NCBI GenBank assembly: GCA_020809705.1
Contig: CP085835.1
Span: 1,302,001-1,366,000, forward strand
Direction: 5' to 3'
Source: Calonectria ilicicola
Taxonomy: Eukaryota > Ascomycota > Sordariomycetes > Hypocreales > Nectriaceae
Length of the DNA stretch: 64,000 nt
Part shown: positions 48,797-60,449 of the stretch, in pieces
Layout of the letters: the number at the start of each line of letters is the position of its first letter
Numbering within the stretch: position 1 is the stretch's first letter
Notes under the pieces: model-generated
The model's input: the letters and a program-made list of their open reading frames with translations, nothing else
Databases searched by the model: none
What the model was told of the DNA's origin: nothing
Program-made: the position numbers and the translations under genes

Positions 48797-51700
48797 CTTA
48801 TAACTGTATTTATTATAAATGATACTGTGAGAGGCAATGAGAATATTATATTGTCAAGGATTGTTGATATGAGTTGTGTCGGAAGTTTCTGGAGTAGATG
48901 GAGGATGGAGGCAACCAAGTATGGTAGATGATCTGGGTAAACTAGGACCTCTGGGACATATTAGCATATTTATGTGAGAATTCAATTATGAATTGCTTTC
49001 ATACCCACATGATCGGAATCACGGCAAGGTTTTGGGTTGAGACTAAGTGAATGGCTTTTCTTTGGGCTGGGACTAGGCGGGGGATTTGCTTTTGTACAGG
49101 ATGATCGGCACTGGGACCATTTCGCTGTGCCGAGATGTTTCAAAGCAATCTAAAAAATTAGGGGTTAGACCATTCAAGACCACCACTATGATTCCAGTAC
49201 AGTGGAGAAGACCGGTCCCATGGAAGCATCACGGGTTAAGTGTACTCTGTAGCTGACGCCACGACCTAGAAAATACACTACTACTGGTACTTACTAGCAT
49301 CTAAATCTCTTCAGGTCTGAACTTTCCCGCGCCAGGTTACACGCGATGACGTGTTTACAATACCATTTTCTTCACGAGGCTTTCCGTCTTCTTCAATTGC
49401 GCGGTTCGAGAATCATGAAACTTTAAAAGCAGGCTCTATTTTTCCATTGAGTTGAAGAACTATGAAGACCGAATTGATCTAGTGGTTGTATATTTTGGCA
49501 TGGCCTCCTTTGAATTTCTACCACTGACGTCGCAGTTTGAGCCGTCCGAGTGAATTCTTGATTGGGACACACATTTCCGATGTCCTTTTCACATCATGTC
49601 AGGTACTTCTAAGAGAACAGTCGTTGAAGTGGCGCATTCTATTTTACCACCAAGTGCATATCACGGATAGTCGGAAAAGAAACGAATCAAGAATGATAGT
49701 CTGTCTGACGCTAGCCTCAAGAAGAGAGCACTTACTGGTAAGCTTTTAGTCCATGCAATGTGACTTCATGCTAACCCGTTCCAAAGTCGATTGCGGAGTC
49801 CAGAACAGAATTTAGCGTGTACCAGCCGAGCGGGAAAACCGATTAACTGTATCCTGGAAAGTTGTTTGGCGGGGCTTGACTTAACCATGACTTGTTTGGA
49901 CATGGGCTGGTCATAGTTCAGGGTAAGAATACTTTCTGCAGTTGACAACTTGCCGTGATATTTTTGGGAAGATTCCAGCGACAAGCCTGGGCTTTCGTGA
50001 GCAATTATTTGACCCAGATGTATCAGACTCCGGTTATTCAAAGATCTGATGGGAGGGAATAGTTGTGATAGATTTATTTTGTATCCACCTAGAGTTCTTT
50101 TGTAGCAAGTGAAATATAGACTCGGCCGCTAGAACACCCCACCCATTAAGACCTCCATCGCTATGCCAGGGTGTACCAATTTACAATAACGCGCCCTTAG
50201 TTATTGATCACGAGTGGCTAAAATATGGGATATGAAGAAGAGATAAAACTTCTAGTCCAAGTTTACAAATCATCAAGATTGGCTGTACACAGTGATCCCA
50301 AACCATTCAGTGTTGACAGCTATTCCGAGGCCCTGCACTGAATTATCGACACTGGACTGGGTCTCCTGTATTACTTACCACAGAGTTGTGATACGACTCT
50401 GTCTTCCAGGAGCAAAAATAGAAAACATTCAACAGCGAGGATTCCCCGGTCGTCACCGACCCGAGTACTAATTCACCGCTTCTCAGCTTGACTATGGGAG
50501 AGCGGACGGGATCCCGTATTTTCTGAGAGCTATGGTCGTATGTGCTTGAACGAGCGTGGCAATGCACCCATCAAGCCAGTCGAATGTGAAGAGGAAATGA
50601 TATCTCACTAGCCGCTTACAGCGGCTATTAGTGCGTCTCGCCGTTGCTCACCTTAATCTACTCGACGGCGTTAAGCTTGACCGAGCCCACGGAATTGTTA
50701 ATATAGGGTTTTCTAAGCTTGTGTTGCTTCTGATGATGATGCCTTGATGTCCATCGCGGGCTGGACTGGGACTGAGTTTTACAATCCGATATCCAGCCTC
50801 GAATATCACTTGACCAGGGACGGCGATTTCATTGACGTAAGAGGCGACATCAGGACCCTGTGAGACTACTCAGCTTTTGAACAGTGGTTATTAAAGGGCT
50901 GAATGGTGGTGAAACGTTACTCTACGACGATCACAATAGCGCAAGCATGTCACTCGTCGCACGTCAGGCAGGCAAGCTGTGGCTGAGCTCCTTTTGATTT
51001 GATTTCCGTGTAGTCTGAATGTCATTGAAAAATTGAAGGATCGAAAAATCTCCGAAGAAGAGCTGTCTTTGTTTCCTTTACGTTCGATCTGGCATCTAAG
51101 ACGCTGAACATGAAACTGGTTAAGTTACTCTTTGGTTGAGGCTGAACGTATCCTGATTTGTAGATGTCAGCATTACACATTGCAAGTATGCCACTAGGAG
51201 ACAGTAATAATTCAATTGGTTCAAATTTAAGGCCAAGACTTTTAGCCGTACTTATTGCCTAGTCAAGTCACCCTATTTACACAAATGCGTGCTCACATGA
51301 CCATTAATGGTGCGCCGCAGCCTTCGTGAGGCTGTTATGATGCCAGTGTCAGATTCTGAAAGAAAATGGCTCGTATCTCTTGCCACAATCTTGATGATGT
51401 AGGAAATAAATATTATCTTTTTAAAAACGATGTTTCCCAGTGCAAATGTTTTTTTGTTATTGCGCTACAGAATAAAATAGTACTATCGTAGGAAAGTATA
51501 CAATGGGATGCCTAAAACCACCTAAAATGCCACCTGAGTTGTGATCGCGGCTTTAATTCCGGGTTCTGTGGTACCCTGACATCAGCCAATATTATGTCCA
51601 TGCTCTAGAGACCAATTGGTAACTCCAAAAGCCCACGTGCCAGCAAGCATGTACTCAGCTGTCTTGCCAAGCCTTATCCGCCCACCTTGGCATTGAGCTA

Positions 51701-52142
51701 GGCCTAGCTAAGTGAATTTCCAACCTGTAGTTCCTGTTGGTGACTTGTGACTGGCAGGTGGATGGTTCATATGAGGGTGATGGGATGCAAAATACCTGAA
51801 AGATTATCGGATGCGGGATGATTAATTTCAACATTATTCATAATATCTTTTGTCAGCCTTGCATATGGCATGGTTGCGGCACCCTACAGTCTACGCCTCA
51901 TCAGGCGGGAAGATCAAGTTGTGGAGCAGTTTACCTCAAATCTCAAACGAAGTCTGACCCTCAACGTTCCGATTCGCTGAAATTGGCGAAAGAGTCCACA
52001 AGGTACACTGGTGTTCCCACCCCATCCAGCTGAACCTGTCACGGAATGTTCCCGGTGGTGGGTTGATGTGGATCATACAAACACACTTTATAAGCTTCAT
52101 AGCCAGCATCGCAGCTCAGATATAGATGCGTTTCTTTTTTAG
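48797..52142. other. Gene-poor 3.3-kb region with one 5S gene
   Basis: Apart from the 5S rRNA gene at 50425-50543, no supported gene. A short hairpin (TAGCCGC-TTACA-GCGGCTA) lies at 50609-50627. Frames at 49537-49749 and 49766-50041 have no features. Confidence 0.5.
50425..50543 (-). rRNA. 5S rRNA gene (copy 2)
   Basis: 119 nt, nearly identical to the copy at 11135 but on the opposite strand. It shares the unusual arm variants (ACTCGGG and CCGGGG). In the first stem this copy has CTCAG, a perfect match to CTGAG, where copy 1 has CTTAG. At its 3' end GTTGAATGT replaces GTTGTATGT, breaking one pair of the terminal helix. The downstream T-run is short (TTTTC then TATTTTTG). It may be weaker or silent. 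Confidence 0.88.
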
Positions 52143-53858
52143 ATGACGATGTTCTCACATGACCACGAAAATGCCAAAGCGGCCACCGAATATTGGTCAA
52201 GCGAAGGCCATGCACCCATATGGAAGACCGATCATACTGCCTTCCCCCTCGAACCTCTGATACCGAAACATAATCAGCGAGAGTATCAACAATCTACTTC
52301 GCAGCCAATAATTCAATACCCGTCTATGGCACCCGAACAATTCCATATCTATGAAGCTCCCAACGGCTATACCGCGGTGCCAACAGTACCAGCAGAGATA
52401 GGGTCAACCCTACCTCCATATGACAGAGCTGATATCACCAAGTACCTGTGCATGGCAGGGCTCGTATTGTGCTACATCCTGTCAATCCTCGCACTGATTG
52501 CAGGTAACTATGTTATTCGCAAAATACATCTAAACTTCACTGGGCTTTGGTCTGTGGACGCTCCATATCACTCGGGATACGTTTTTGCCTCCTTATTCAA
52601 CGTGGTAATTACCGCATGTATCGAGTGTCTCAGCTATATCCATACACTGTCCCTTCGGTGGTCACTTTATAATGAGGGACGCTTGGAATACAATTCCAAT
52701 CTTCGACTGTTTACAAGTGCTAAGAAATCCTGGGCAAACTGCCTCTTCGCGAACTTTGCTTCGGCTATTGGCCTGGTTATCGCATATACTGCGGCATCCA
52801 CAATATTATTTAGCGAAACGAAGGAAGGGTTTATTATTAATGGATTTGCATTATTCATGCTGGGTGGTGGCTTGGCATTCCTTAGCTTGGTTTCGACCTG
52901 GGCTTTAATCGAAAGTCGCCATACAATTTTATCGTGGAGTCCAAACCCGCTTAACACGGCATTAGCATGCTTGCACCAAGGCCATCTAACCCGCCGACCA
53001 GGAAGAGGCATGATGTCTGTACACGAGGCAAATCTTGTCGCGCAGGCGCGAAAACCGGAAATGCGTCAAAAGCCGATACGCGGTATATATCGAGCCGTCC
53101 GACATATCATACGACTCCTCTATCTCATATTTTGTGCCACCACTTTGTATGCAATCGTAGTCGTTGCACAGTTCTTGCAGACTACTTCTGCCGACGAACT
53201 AGCGTTTTTTCAAACTGATATCATGAGTCGTTTGGGTGTTGGGTTTAATATTGACATTTTCCTGGACCTTGACTATCAGGTCCAGTTGGCCCTGGCATTT
53301 CTCTTTGTGGCCGTTCTGCAGTCGTTCATGACTCTAGCTTTCCATGGAGCTGAACTTTTAATCAACATACATCGAGACGAAGCATGCTGGAGAGATGCCG
53401 GAGATTGGCTACACAGAAAAGGAGATGGAACATGTCTCAAAAGTGGTGGCTTGAAGTCGGCGTTCCAAACATGGCCATGGCTGATTCTCCTAGTCATGAA
53501 ACCTCTTGCGCATTGGCTTTTTGGCACAGTGGGAATGTTTGCCTATCTATACCAAGAAGCTGAGCCCTCCATACGGATGGTGTTTAATCCTGTACCTCTG
53601 TTTGTCTTAGCTGCCCTAGCACTGATCTTGGTGCTATTCCAAGAGTATCTCATTCGCACGCGACCAAAAGGACCACAGCCCACGACATATGGTCATTTGC
53701 AGACAATTATTGATCTGGTGGATGATTGGGGATCGGGAATCAATGGACGTATGTGGTGGGGAGCAAAAGGAGTCGACGCTTCGGGCGTTGGATTGGTGGG
53801 CACGAGTTCATCGCGACAAGGTCTGTCAATGCCACAACCCACTGAATTTTACCATTAA
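52143..53858 (+). CDS. Polytopic membrane protein, unknown function
   Basis: Intronless 571-residue protein. A soluble N-terminus of about 100 residues (Pro/Gln/Tyr-rich) is followed by roughly eight hydrophobic spans, including KYLCMAGLVLCYILSILALIAG, FASAIGLVIAYTAAS, GFALFMLGGGLAFLSLVSTWAL, LLYLIFCATTLYAIVVVAQFL, LALAFLFVAVLQSFMTLAFHG and VPLFVLAALALILVLFQEYLI. The C-terminus reads TYGHLQTIIDLVDDWG, then MWWGAKGV and GLVGTSS. That ending recurs in a large family of uncharacterised fungal membrane proteins (recalled). No catalytic or transport motif is visible. Probably plasma membrane or endomembrane. Confidence 0.75.
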   Translation: MTMFSHDHENAKAATEYWSSEGHAPIWKTDHTAFPLEPLIPKHNQREYQQSTSQPIIQYPSMAPEQFHIYEAPNGYTAVPTVPAEIGSTLPPYDRADITKYLCMAGLVLCYILSILALIAGNYVIRKIHLNFTGLWSVDAPYHSGYVFASLFNVVITACIECLSYIHTLSLRWSLYNEGRLEYNSNLRLFTSAKKSWANCLFANFASAIGLVIAYTAASTILFSETKEGFIINGFALFMLGGGLAFLSLVSTWALIESRHTILSWSPNPLNTALACLHQGHLTRRPGRGMMSVHEANLVAQARKPEMRQKPIRGIYRAVRHIIRLLYLIFCATTLYAIVVVAQFLQTTSADELAFFQTDIMSRLGVGFNIDIFLDLDYQVQLALAFLFVAVLQSFMTLAFHGAELLINIHRDEACWRDAGDWLHRKGDGTCLKSGGLKSAFQTWPWLILLVMKPLAHWLFGTVGMFAYLYQEAEPSIRMVFNPVPLFVLAALALILVLFQEYLIRTRPKGPQPTTYGHLQTIIDLVDDWGSGINGRMWWGAKGVDASGVGLVGTSSSRQGLSMPQPTEFYH

Positions 53859-53981
53859 ACTGCACGTTCGAGGAGATATTAGGCTTTTAATATCTCTAGG
53901 AATGAGTATTAAAGACAGCTTGAATGGCGAACAGCAAAAATAACGAAGAATATAAAAACGTAGTCAATTGAGTAATGGGGG

Positions 53982-55311
53982 CTACCGCTTGTTGAGCCGG
54001 TTCATCGCCTTTGCGTGTCCGTACACGAGCGTCTTTGCCTCCGCATCATCGAGATAAATCGTGAATCCGTCATTATGGTTTCGCCCGTAAGAAAACTCAG
54101 AATATCCATATTGCCAATACATGTCTGGGATCCTCTTCTCCACATGAATCCGTTGCCATTCCCCAAGCACCTCTGCTCTTGTCTCGTTCCTTGTTGTACC
54201 GAGATATTCGAGTCTTGCTTCTGGTGTAAGCCACCCGTATTCCTCGTGGACCACTGGCTTTCCAGCTTTAGCGCCTGATGCAGCGTGGTCTCGGATCCAT
54301 TGGTTTGACCACGGGACTGTCTTGCTCCACCAGTCAGGATATGTATGGAAGACGCCAAAGTCAATGTTGGACAAGGATAATTCGTGATCAAAATCACCAC
54401 CATCGCTGCCATTGTAGGCCCAGTCGTCAGATTCGCGGTTGAAACCACCTTCTCCGCCCCAAGTCACGAGATGATGCGGATCAAGGCTCTTGATATATGC
54501 GCTCATCTCCTTGATCCATTCGGATAAGAGTTCTGGACTGCAGTCGTCACTACGCGGAAGGTTGCGAACTCCATCTGCGCCACAGCGAGGCTCGTTAGCA
54601 AGCTCCCAAGCCATGATTGTTGGCGAGTCCCTGTAGCGAGTAACCATTGACTTGACGTAGCGCTTAAAGGCTTTTTTGATCTGCGGCAATCGATAAAACT
54701 AGAAAATGTTAGCATTCTTCTATTGCACAAAAAGTGGCTTGCTGACATCGTCATGATATTTTCCACCGAGATTGACTGTGTATACATCCATGCCTCCGTA
54801 ATCAGCCCAGTTATTGGTCAGAGCGACAATCAACTTCATCCCAACTTTAGACGCTGCATTTACCACCTTGTCAAATGGTGCAACATTAATTTTCGATTCG
54901 CCGTTATCCCAAACCTGAAAGGTGACTTCAGTTTCGCCCGCACCTTCTCCGCCATATTGTGGAAGGCCATTTGGGTTGGTGCTCGCATTCTTGTCATTGA
55001 ATCCCCAGGTACGAAATACGTTAAGCCCGGCATTTTTTGCTGCTTTCAGTCCTTTCTCAACATCCGCCTGAGTCTAGTCTAAAATTAGCATAACGCGTTA
55101 ATGGGTAAGTCAAATCTGGAAAACATACTCCCTTGAATGGTAGGTAATAGGCGTTTGACCCGGCAAAGTAAAAGTCTTTCCCATTCAATTGAAATTTTTG
55201 TTTCTGGACGGTCACAAAGTCTTTCGGGACATATTTGCTTCCATGTGGGCTTGCGTTAGCCCCAAGAAGTAGAACTGAAAGCCAAACGAGAGGACCAAGC
55301 TTGAGATGCAT
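53982..55311 (-). CDS. Secreted GH5 endo-beta-1,4-mannanase
   Basis: 408-residue glycoside hydrolase family 5 (subfamily 7 type) mannanase that cleaves beta-1,4-mannan outside the cell. Exons are 55311-55129, 55073-54747 and 54698-53982 (183, 327 and 717 nt). Signal peptide [20 protein letters not shown]. The catalytic core starts at [38 protein letters not shown] and [18 protein letters not shown] follow, then the acid/base segment WELANEPRC and the nucleophile segment VVHEEYGW, with both catalytic Glu present. HTYPDWW and [14 protein letters not shown] complete the substrate cleft. No carbohydrate-binding module is seen. A perfect CGG-N11-CCG palindrome sits about 180 bp upstream of the start. 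Confidence 0.93.
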
Positions 55312-55488
55312 TTGGGTAAGCCAAGTACACGGTTTGCATTAAATTAGATGGTAGTGTTATTTTATTTGCGGCATCAAAGGTTTCTTTGCTCTCATACTTA
55401 TAGGTGTAGCTGTAAATCGAAATCATAAGATTCGCAAACAACTTTAGTCATGGTCGGGTGTAGATAATTTTGTCCGCAATTAATTAGT

Positions 55489-55507
55489 ACGGAGGACAGT
55501 CCTCCGT
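55489..55507. promoter_or_regulatory. CGG-N11-CCG palindrome, candidate Zn2Cys6 site
   Basis: ACGGAGGACAGTCCTCCGT is a perfect inverted repeat (9-bp arms, 1-nt centre), 178-196 bp upstream of the mannanase ATG. The spacing matches the Gal4-type CGG-N11-CCG layout. Confidence 0.5.
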
Positions 55508-55973
55508 GACCATTCAGGAATGGTGATGGAGAAACAAGCTGTTAGTACCCGCTAAGTCGGAATGCGGGCCGGCGGTAAATTCGTCTCCTCTATTCAAATG
55601 GCCCGATCTGCTGCCAAGGTGCGGGGTGCATCTTGCGGACACCGAACCAAGAGAGACAAGGTCCCTATTAATGCCCAGTTTTTTTGCGCCTTGCTAGCAG
55701 CCTCGGGAAGATCGGCCCTTGTTATTAAATGTTAGTGATTTCCTGGCCATTTCCGTCTCTGGCCCATTGCATTGGCACCGTTTGCAAGGTGTGAGTTGAT
55801 CATGAAATTGGTCAATTTATTCACACGAGATATGTTGGTATAGCCTGGTAACTAAAAAGTAAAATAAGATCGTATTTGGAACCGGTAAAAGGTCACAGAA
55901 AGGTTGGAATATTATGATTCGGGAATTTTGAGAATGCATCAGTCAAGTCTAGCTACTCATTTGTTATCTTACA

Positions 55974-55987
55974 GGTTAGGGTTAGGG
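55974..55987 (+). repeat. Short interstitial telomere-like repeat
   Basis: GGTTAGGGTTAGGG, two TTAGGG units plus flank, the usual fungal telomere repeat, located internally. Confidence 0.55.
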
Positions 55988-56152
55988 TGCTGATGACTTA
56001 ATCTTAATGAGTGGAGAATGTTTATTCATGCAGGTACCTTTAGAGCCTATCAAGATTTTAATTAATTTTGGTAGGCTATTCGGTAAATTTTATGTTAGTA
56101 CAAAAGTCCATGTTCCCGATGTCCTCTTGTCTGATCAAGGAAATTTAGTCTG

Positions 56153-58053
56153 TTACTGATCAATCGGGGGAATGATGGGCAATGTGATGAAATTGGAATA
56201 GTGCGGCCCAAAATGAATGTTGTTTGTACCACAAAAGACGTCCACCGGCCTAAAAGTCTGTCAGTTGTTGAAATTATACTACATGCATGACTGGCTCACC
56301 TATCGCTGGGATCTGTGTGGCCCCAAATCCCACTTCCAGCTGTGTCCTGCGAGCTGACTTCAAAAACCAATCTACCACCTGTTTCAACAATTACATTCGT
56401 CGGCCAGATCTCCACATCAACAGCATACACCTCATTGGGAAGGACTGGTATAGTGTCGCGTGCGAAATGATCTCGAAACGGCATCCAAGGGCGGTGCTCA
56501 GTGTGTTGTGGGTTCGTCTTTCTTTGACTCACTCGCAGAAAGCCCTTCGAAACTGGTGCCCCTTCGCCTGTTGATCCCGTGTATAGAATCTCTTCTCCAT
56601 CTGGTGAAATGTGTCGAATGGATAAGAACAAATCAATGTCAGATGGGGTAGTGCCCCAACTGTTCCTGCCAACAGAAACATTGAGATGGGCAACAATATG
56701 GCCAGTAATCTCTGTCTCGTATTCAAACGGCTCGGTCTGGAATGAAGCCAAATGAGCACTCGATGCCTCTCCCATTGCACTATAGCTTTTCTTTCCAATA
56801 ATCTCGTTCTCAGGCCGTTGAAATTGGAGCTGCCCGTTCTGAGTGAGAAACATATCAGTATACTTTGTTCTTGGTATGGGCCAGGCGCTTTCTGTTCGAC
56901 GGGCAAACGCTTTTTCGGCCGCAGGGTTGTTGAAGCCGGGGTTTCCTTTTCGCAATACAAGGTCTACTGCCGGGACGGATCCTTTCCTGGACCACCCAAT
57001 AGTATCTTGGCCCTTTAAGAAGGCATCCAAAAAGCTCTTTTGGACCTCGACTTCTTCGGGGTAATAAAAGGGAAGGTCATGTCGACCAACGATGAAACGA
57101 AGATACTTGAACTCGGAGGCCGCAAACATGAAGCCTCGGACATTTCCTCTCAAGTGAAGCATAATACCACCCCAATTCGCCACGCTCAGGATGGGTACAT
57201 TGACATCTTCAAGGTTAAAGCTGGTAGATCTGGATGCAGGGTCATCCCTATACTTGTACATTTGGAGCCATTCTGCGGGGTCGATTCGATTGGCAGCAAG
57301 TTCTGCAGGATCAAGATCACCTTCAACAGTATCTGGACCCCAATTTCGCGCGGCCTTTCCAGGCAGCCCATATTGATTAGTTACAACTTGACGAGCGTAC
57401 CAGGCTTTGAAAAAGTCACTGGACAAAATGCCGCCATGGCGGATCGATTCTTTGCTTGGGTCCGAGAAGCCCTCCCAGGGGACACAGGCAGCCAATCCCC
57501 GCGGGTTGCGAGCTGCTACCTGCCACTGGGTCGCGGCATAGTAGCTAATGCCGAGTAGCCCGACTTTGCCTGTCGACCAGGACTGATCACTGGCCCATTC
57601 GATCAAATCACAAAACGCGTCAATTGTGGCTGCTGAGAAGACATTCAACATGCCTGGCGACTGTCCAGTGCCAATCTCATCAGCTCGCACGACAATGTAA
57701 CCATGTTCAGTCCAATACTTGGGCGTCGGGGTTTCCCAAGCAGAGTGTTCGGTTTGATGCTCGGGATCAACCTCCGAAAAACTCTTTGGGTTAAAACTAA
57801 CGACAAAATCTTAGTGATGTATTCATTGACTATGAACCATGTAATCTACTCACTTCTTGTACGGAACGTCTTTTCCATATGGTCCAAACGTAGCAATGAC
57901 TGGATACTTGGTACCATTTTCGGATTGTTTGGGTCGGTATACGTTGCAGCGGACCACGCCACCACCTTTTAGTGGAACTGAGATATCTTGTTCAAAGATG
58001 TATGGGTATGTCGTATGGTCGACGATGCGAATATCACGGATTTGGGGTGTCAT
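56153..58053 (-). CDS. CocE/NonD family hydrolase (X-Pro dipeptidyl-peptidase-like)
   Basis: 597-residue alpha/beta-hydrolase of the cocaine-esterase/PepX family. Exons are 58053-57854, 57796-56300 and 56249-56153, summing to 1794 nt. The last 50-nt intron restores the family's C-terminal HFGPHYSNFITLPIIP in frame. The N-terminal barrel strand is followed by YIVVRADEIGTGQSPG and the nucleophile elbow GISYYAATQWQVA (Ser in GxSYxA). RYLRFIVGRHDLPFY carries the late His, then come the beta-jellyroll domain (YTDMFLTQNGQLQF) and GHTDPSDR. No signal peptide, so probably cytosolic. It hydrolyses esters or amides; substrate unknown. ATG 58053 is preferred to 58110 because homology starts at once. Confidence 0.9.
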
Positions 58054-58486
58054 TTTGGATGGGCAAGCTAGAGAAAATGGTTGGTTTGATTTGATCCGGA
58101 AGAAAACCAAGGTCAGGTCCAGAGCATTTTATATCTCACAGAAAGTATCGAAGTTGTATTTGCTGTTGTCCATATATTCACACATTTTAGTCGCCCGACT
58201 CCGATTATACGGTCCGATTCGGCCCTAATGGAATAATGGGCACCGATTGGTCGATTGGAGGCTTATTAAGCAATTCTCTCACTAATCTCAACGCTCTCGA
58301 GTCTATGTTGTTAATCAAGCAGGATTTGGATCAAAAGACTTGTAAAGAATTCTTTTGTAAGTTCCACAGAATATACCTATTTTCTTAATTTTATGTCAAA
58401 TGAAACGGAGTGTGATCACCAAAGGCTGTTGAATCCATTTTCTTGTCCTTGACTCTTCCCCGAGGTTCAACCAGAACAAGTTGACA
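58054..58486. other. Intergenic, no gene seen
   Basis: 433 bp between the hydrolase start and the end of the NmrA-like gene on the same strand. Confidence 0.5.
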
Positions 58487-59582
58487 CTAAATCCACCCTG
58501 CAGGAACAGTGTCCTTGAAATAGCTTTCCAACGCATCCTTAACGGTAACAGGCTTGATATCAGGGAATAAATCGTTCAAAACCGGACTGTACTGCCTCAT
58601 TCCCATCAAGCCAGTGCCCATGAAATACTGGATGGCGGATGGAAGCCTCTCAGCCATCTTCTTCGGCCAATACTGATAAAGAACCTCCCAGCCATCCAGC
58701 TGCTTGAATCGAGAAATATCGCCCGATTTGAGATCATCTAAATTGTTGTACAATTTCTCAAACTTTTTGCCTACAAAAGGAGGATAGATTGTTAACAGAG
58801 ATTCCACGGATTTAAGACTTTACATTGGACTTACCAGATGCTTTTTCGGCAAGGTCAACAAATTCATTCCAGGTAAGTTCGTCACCGGAAATAAAGAGAC
58901 GCGTGGGCCAGTGAGGCAGAGATAGGCTCGCAACAACAAACTTGGCCACGTCCAATGTGTGGGTAAATGTACATGGGACGTTTCCGTCACCAGGAATGAT
59001 GGCTTTCTTTGCGTCTAAGTCGACAACATATTTTCCAGGAGTCAGAAAAGTGGGCATTTTGCTTGAGAAGTAATAGTCCAGAAAGAAACCGTTGTGGATT
59101 CTTGTCCATTCGATTGATTTGGTCATCATCAACGCCTTTTCGCTCTCTAGCTTGTAGCCGCCACTAAAAAGGATGCCTGCCATTCTTGAAAACAACTTGG
59201 TTAATATACGCCACGGTATAATATCATATCAAACTCACTCTTCATCATATGGAATGTCGTATGTGCTAGGGATGAAGCGTTTAGTGACTGATGAAGCCTC
59301 TGCAGCATTGACTAGGTTAAGCTGCGCCGCACCAATGCCTTCAGTAATAAAGACGTTCGAGATCAATGTATGGACCTTCTCGGTCTCCAGTGCCTTCGTA
59401 ATGTCTTCAATAGTATCGTAGTTCACTGAGATAACTTTGATGCCGAGTTTCTGAGCCAGATCTTCATTTGCTTTTCGGCTGAGGATCTTGACCGTATAGA
59501 GCTCAGGGAATTTCTTCAGCTCGTGAACAATGGCCAAGCCCATTCCCCGGGTACCTCCAGCAACAGCAACAATGGTGGACAT
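58487..59582 (-). CDS. NmrA-like / isoflavone-reductase-like oxidoreductase
   Basis: 325-residue atypical short-chain dehydrogenase. Exons are 59582-59239, 59184-58835 and 58770-58487, summing to 978 nt. The N-terminal dinucleotide motif AGGTRGMGLAI (GxxGxxG) is followed by a basic residue pattern after strand 2 (ILSRKANE), which favours NADP(H). SVTKRFIPSTYDIPYDEE, ESEKALMMTKSIEWTRIHNGFFLDYY and THTLDVAKFVVASLSLP place it in the NmrA/phenylcoumaran-reductase group. These serve as redox sensors or as reductases in secondary metabolism; the P450 1.4 kb upstream makes the second reading attractive, but it is inference. No signal peptide, so cytosolic. Confidence 0.88.
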
Positions 59583-60449
59583 GATTTGAGAGTAGAAAAG
59601 GTATTTTGGAGAGAAATGGTTGTTGAAAGATTCTGTGGCAAGCTTGAAGGGATTTTAGGGCCTCGACTAAGGGACAGCGACTCTTAGATCCCATATATCT
59701 TCCAATACGGCATTTCGCATTTTTTCCAAACTTCCGATTAATAATGACCCTAGGGTCCTTATCATTTATTAAACCGTCAGTATGGTGACGTAAAACGATT
59801 GAATGAATAGTCGTATTATGACTCGAAATTTGGTTACCGAAATACAAGCCTTTCTCTACGAGGTTAGTACCTACACCATTTCGAAGCGCTAATCTCTGCA
59901 GCTCAGACCCAGTGACTGACAAAAGCCTCCGCTACAAGTGTATAGATGCATCAAAATTTCCTTGGCACCCCTTGGCAGCAGAGTCTAATTAGCTATTCTT
60001 CCATGGGTCAAGATGTGGACTTACGTAACCAGACCAAGCGGGCCGCAGATCTTCACGGCCCCGCATTCAATTATACGAAATTGTGACCCGAAAATGCTCC
60101 AAATTCATACATGTCACCATGTGAAAATGGCTGATATGGAAAATGGCGGTCGGAAGAGTTGTCGTTACTGCAATTTCATCGTCGGGACCCGAGGAATCCG
60201 AGGACTCCGAGCCCGAAAATGTTTGCCTATCTTGCAAACGCATTGACACAGCTTTGATGATGATACCAAAAGTGCTTAGTCCTCGATTCCACCTGTATTG
60301 ATGCCTCTTTGACCATGTTGATTTCCCCCTAGAGTCATCTCAACACCTGGAGCAAGTCCATGGAAAAGAACCTATCCTGCGCATGAATAAGTCGACGTTA
60401 CTTGTGCTTTTTCTTCTCCTATTGCTAAATCTATCTATCCGATATAATT
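59583..60449. other. Intergenic, no gene seen
   Basis: About 870 bp between the NmrA-like start and the P450 3' end. Only short frames. Confidence 0.5.

Larger units (their letters stand above)
55312..56152. other. Intergenic / mannanase promoter
   Basis: 841 bp upstream of the mannanase. It holds the CGG palindrome at 55489-55507 and two telomere-like TTAGGG units at 55974-55987. No gene seen. Confidence 0.5.

Noticed and set aside
50609..50627. Short hairpin TAGCCGC/GCGGCTA
   Set aside because: A seven-pair stem alone is common by chance. No T-run or neighbouring gene gives it a role.
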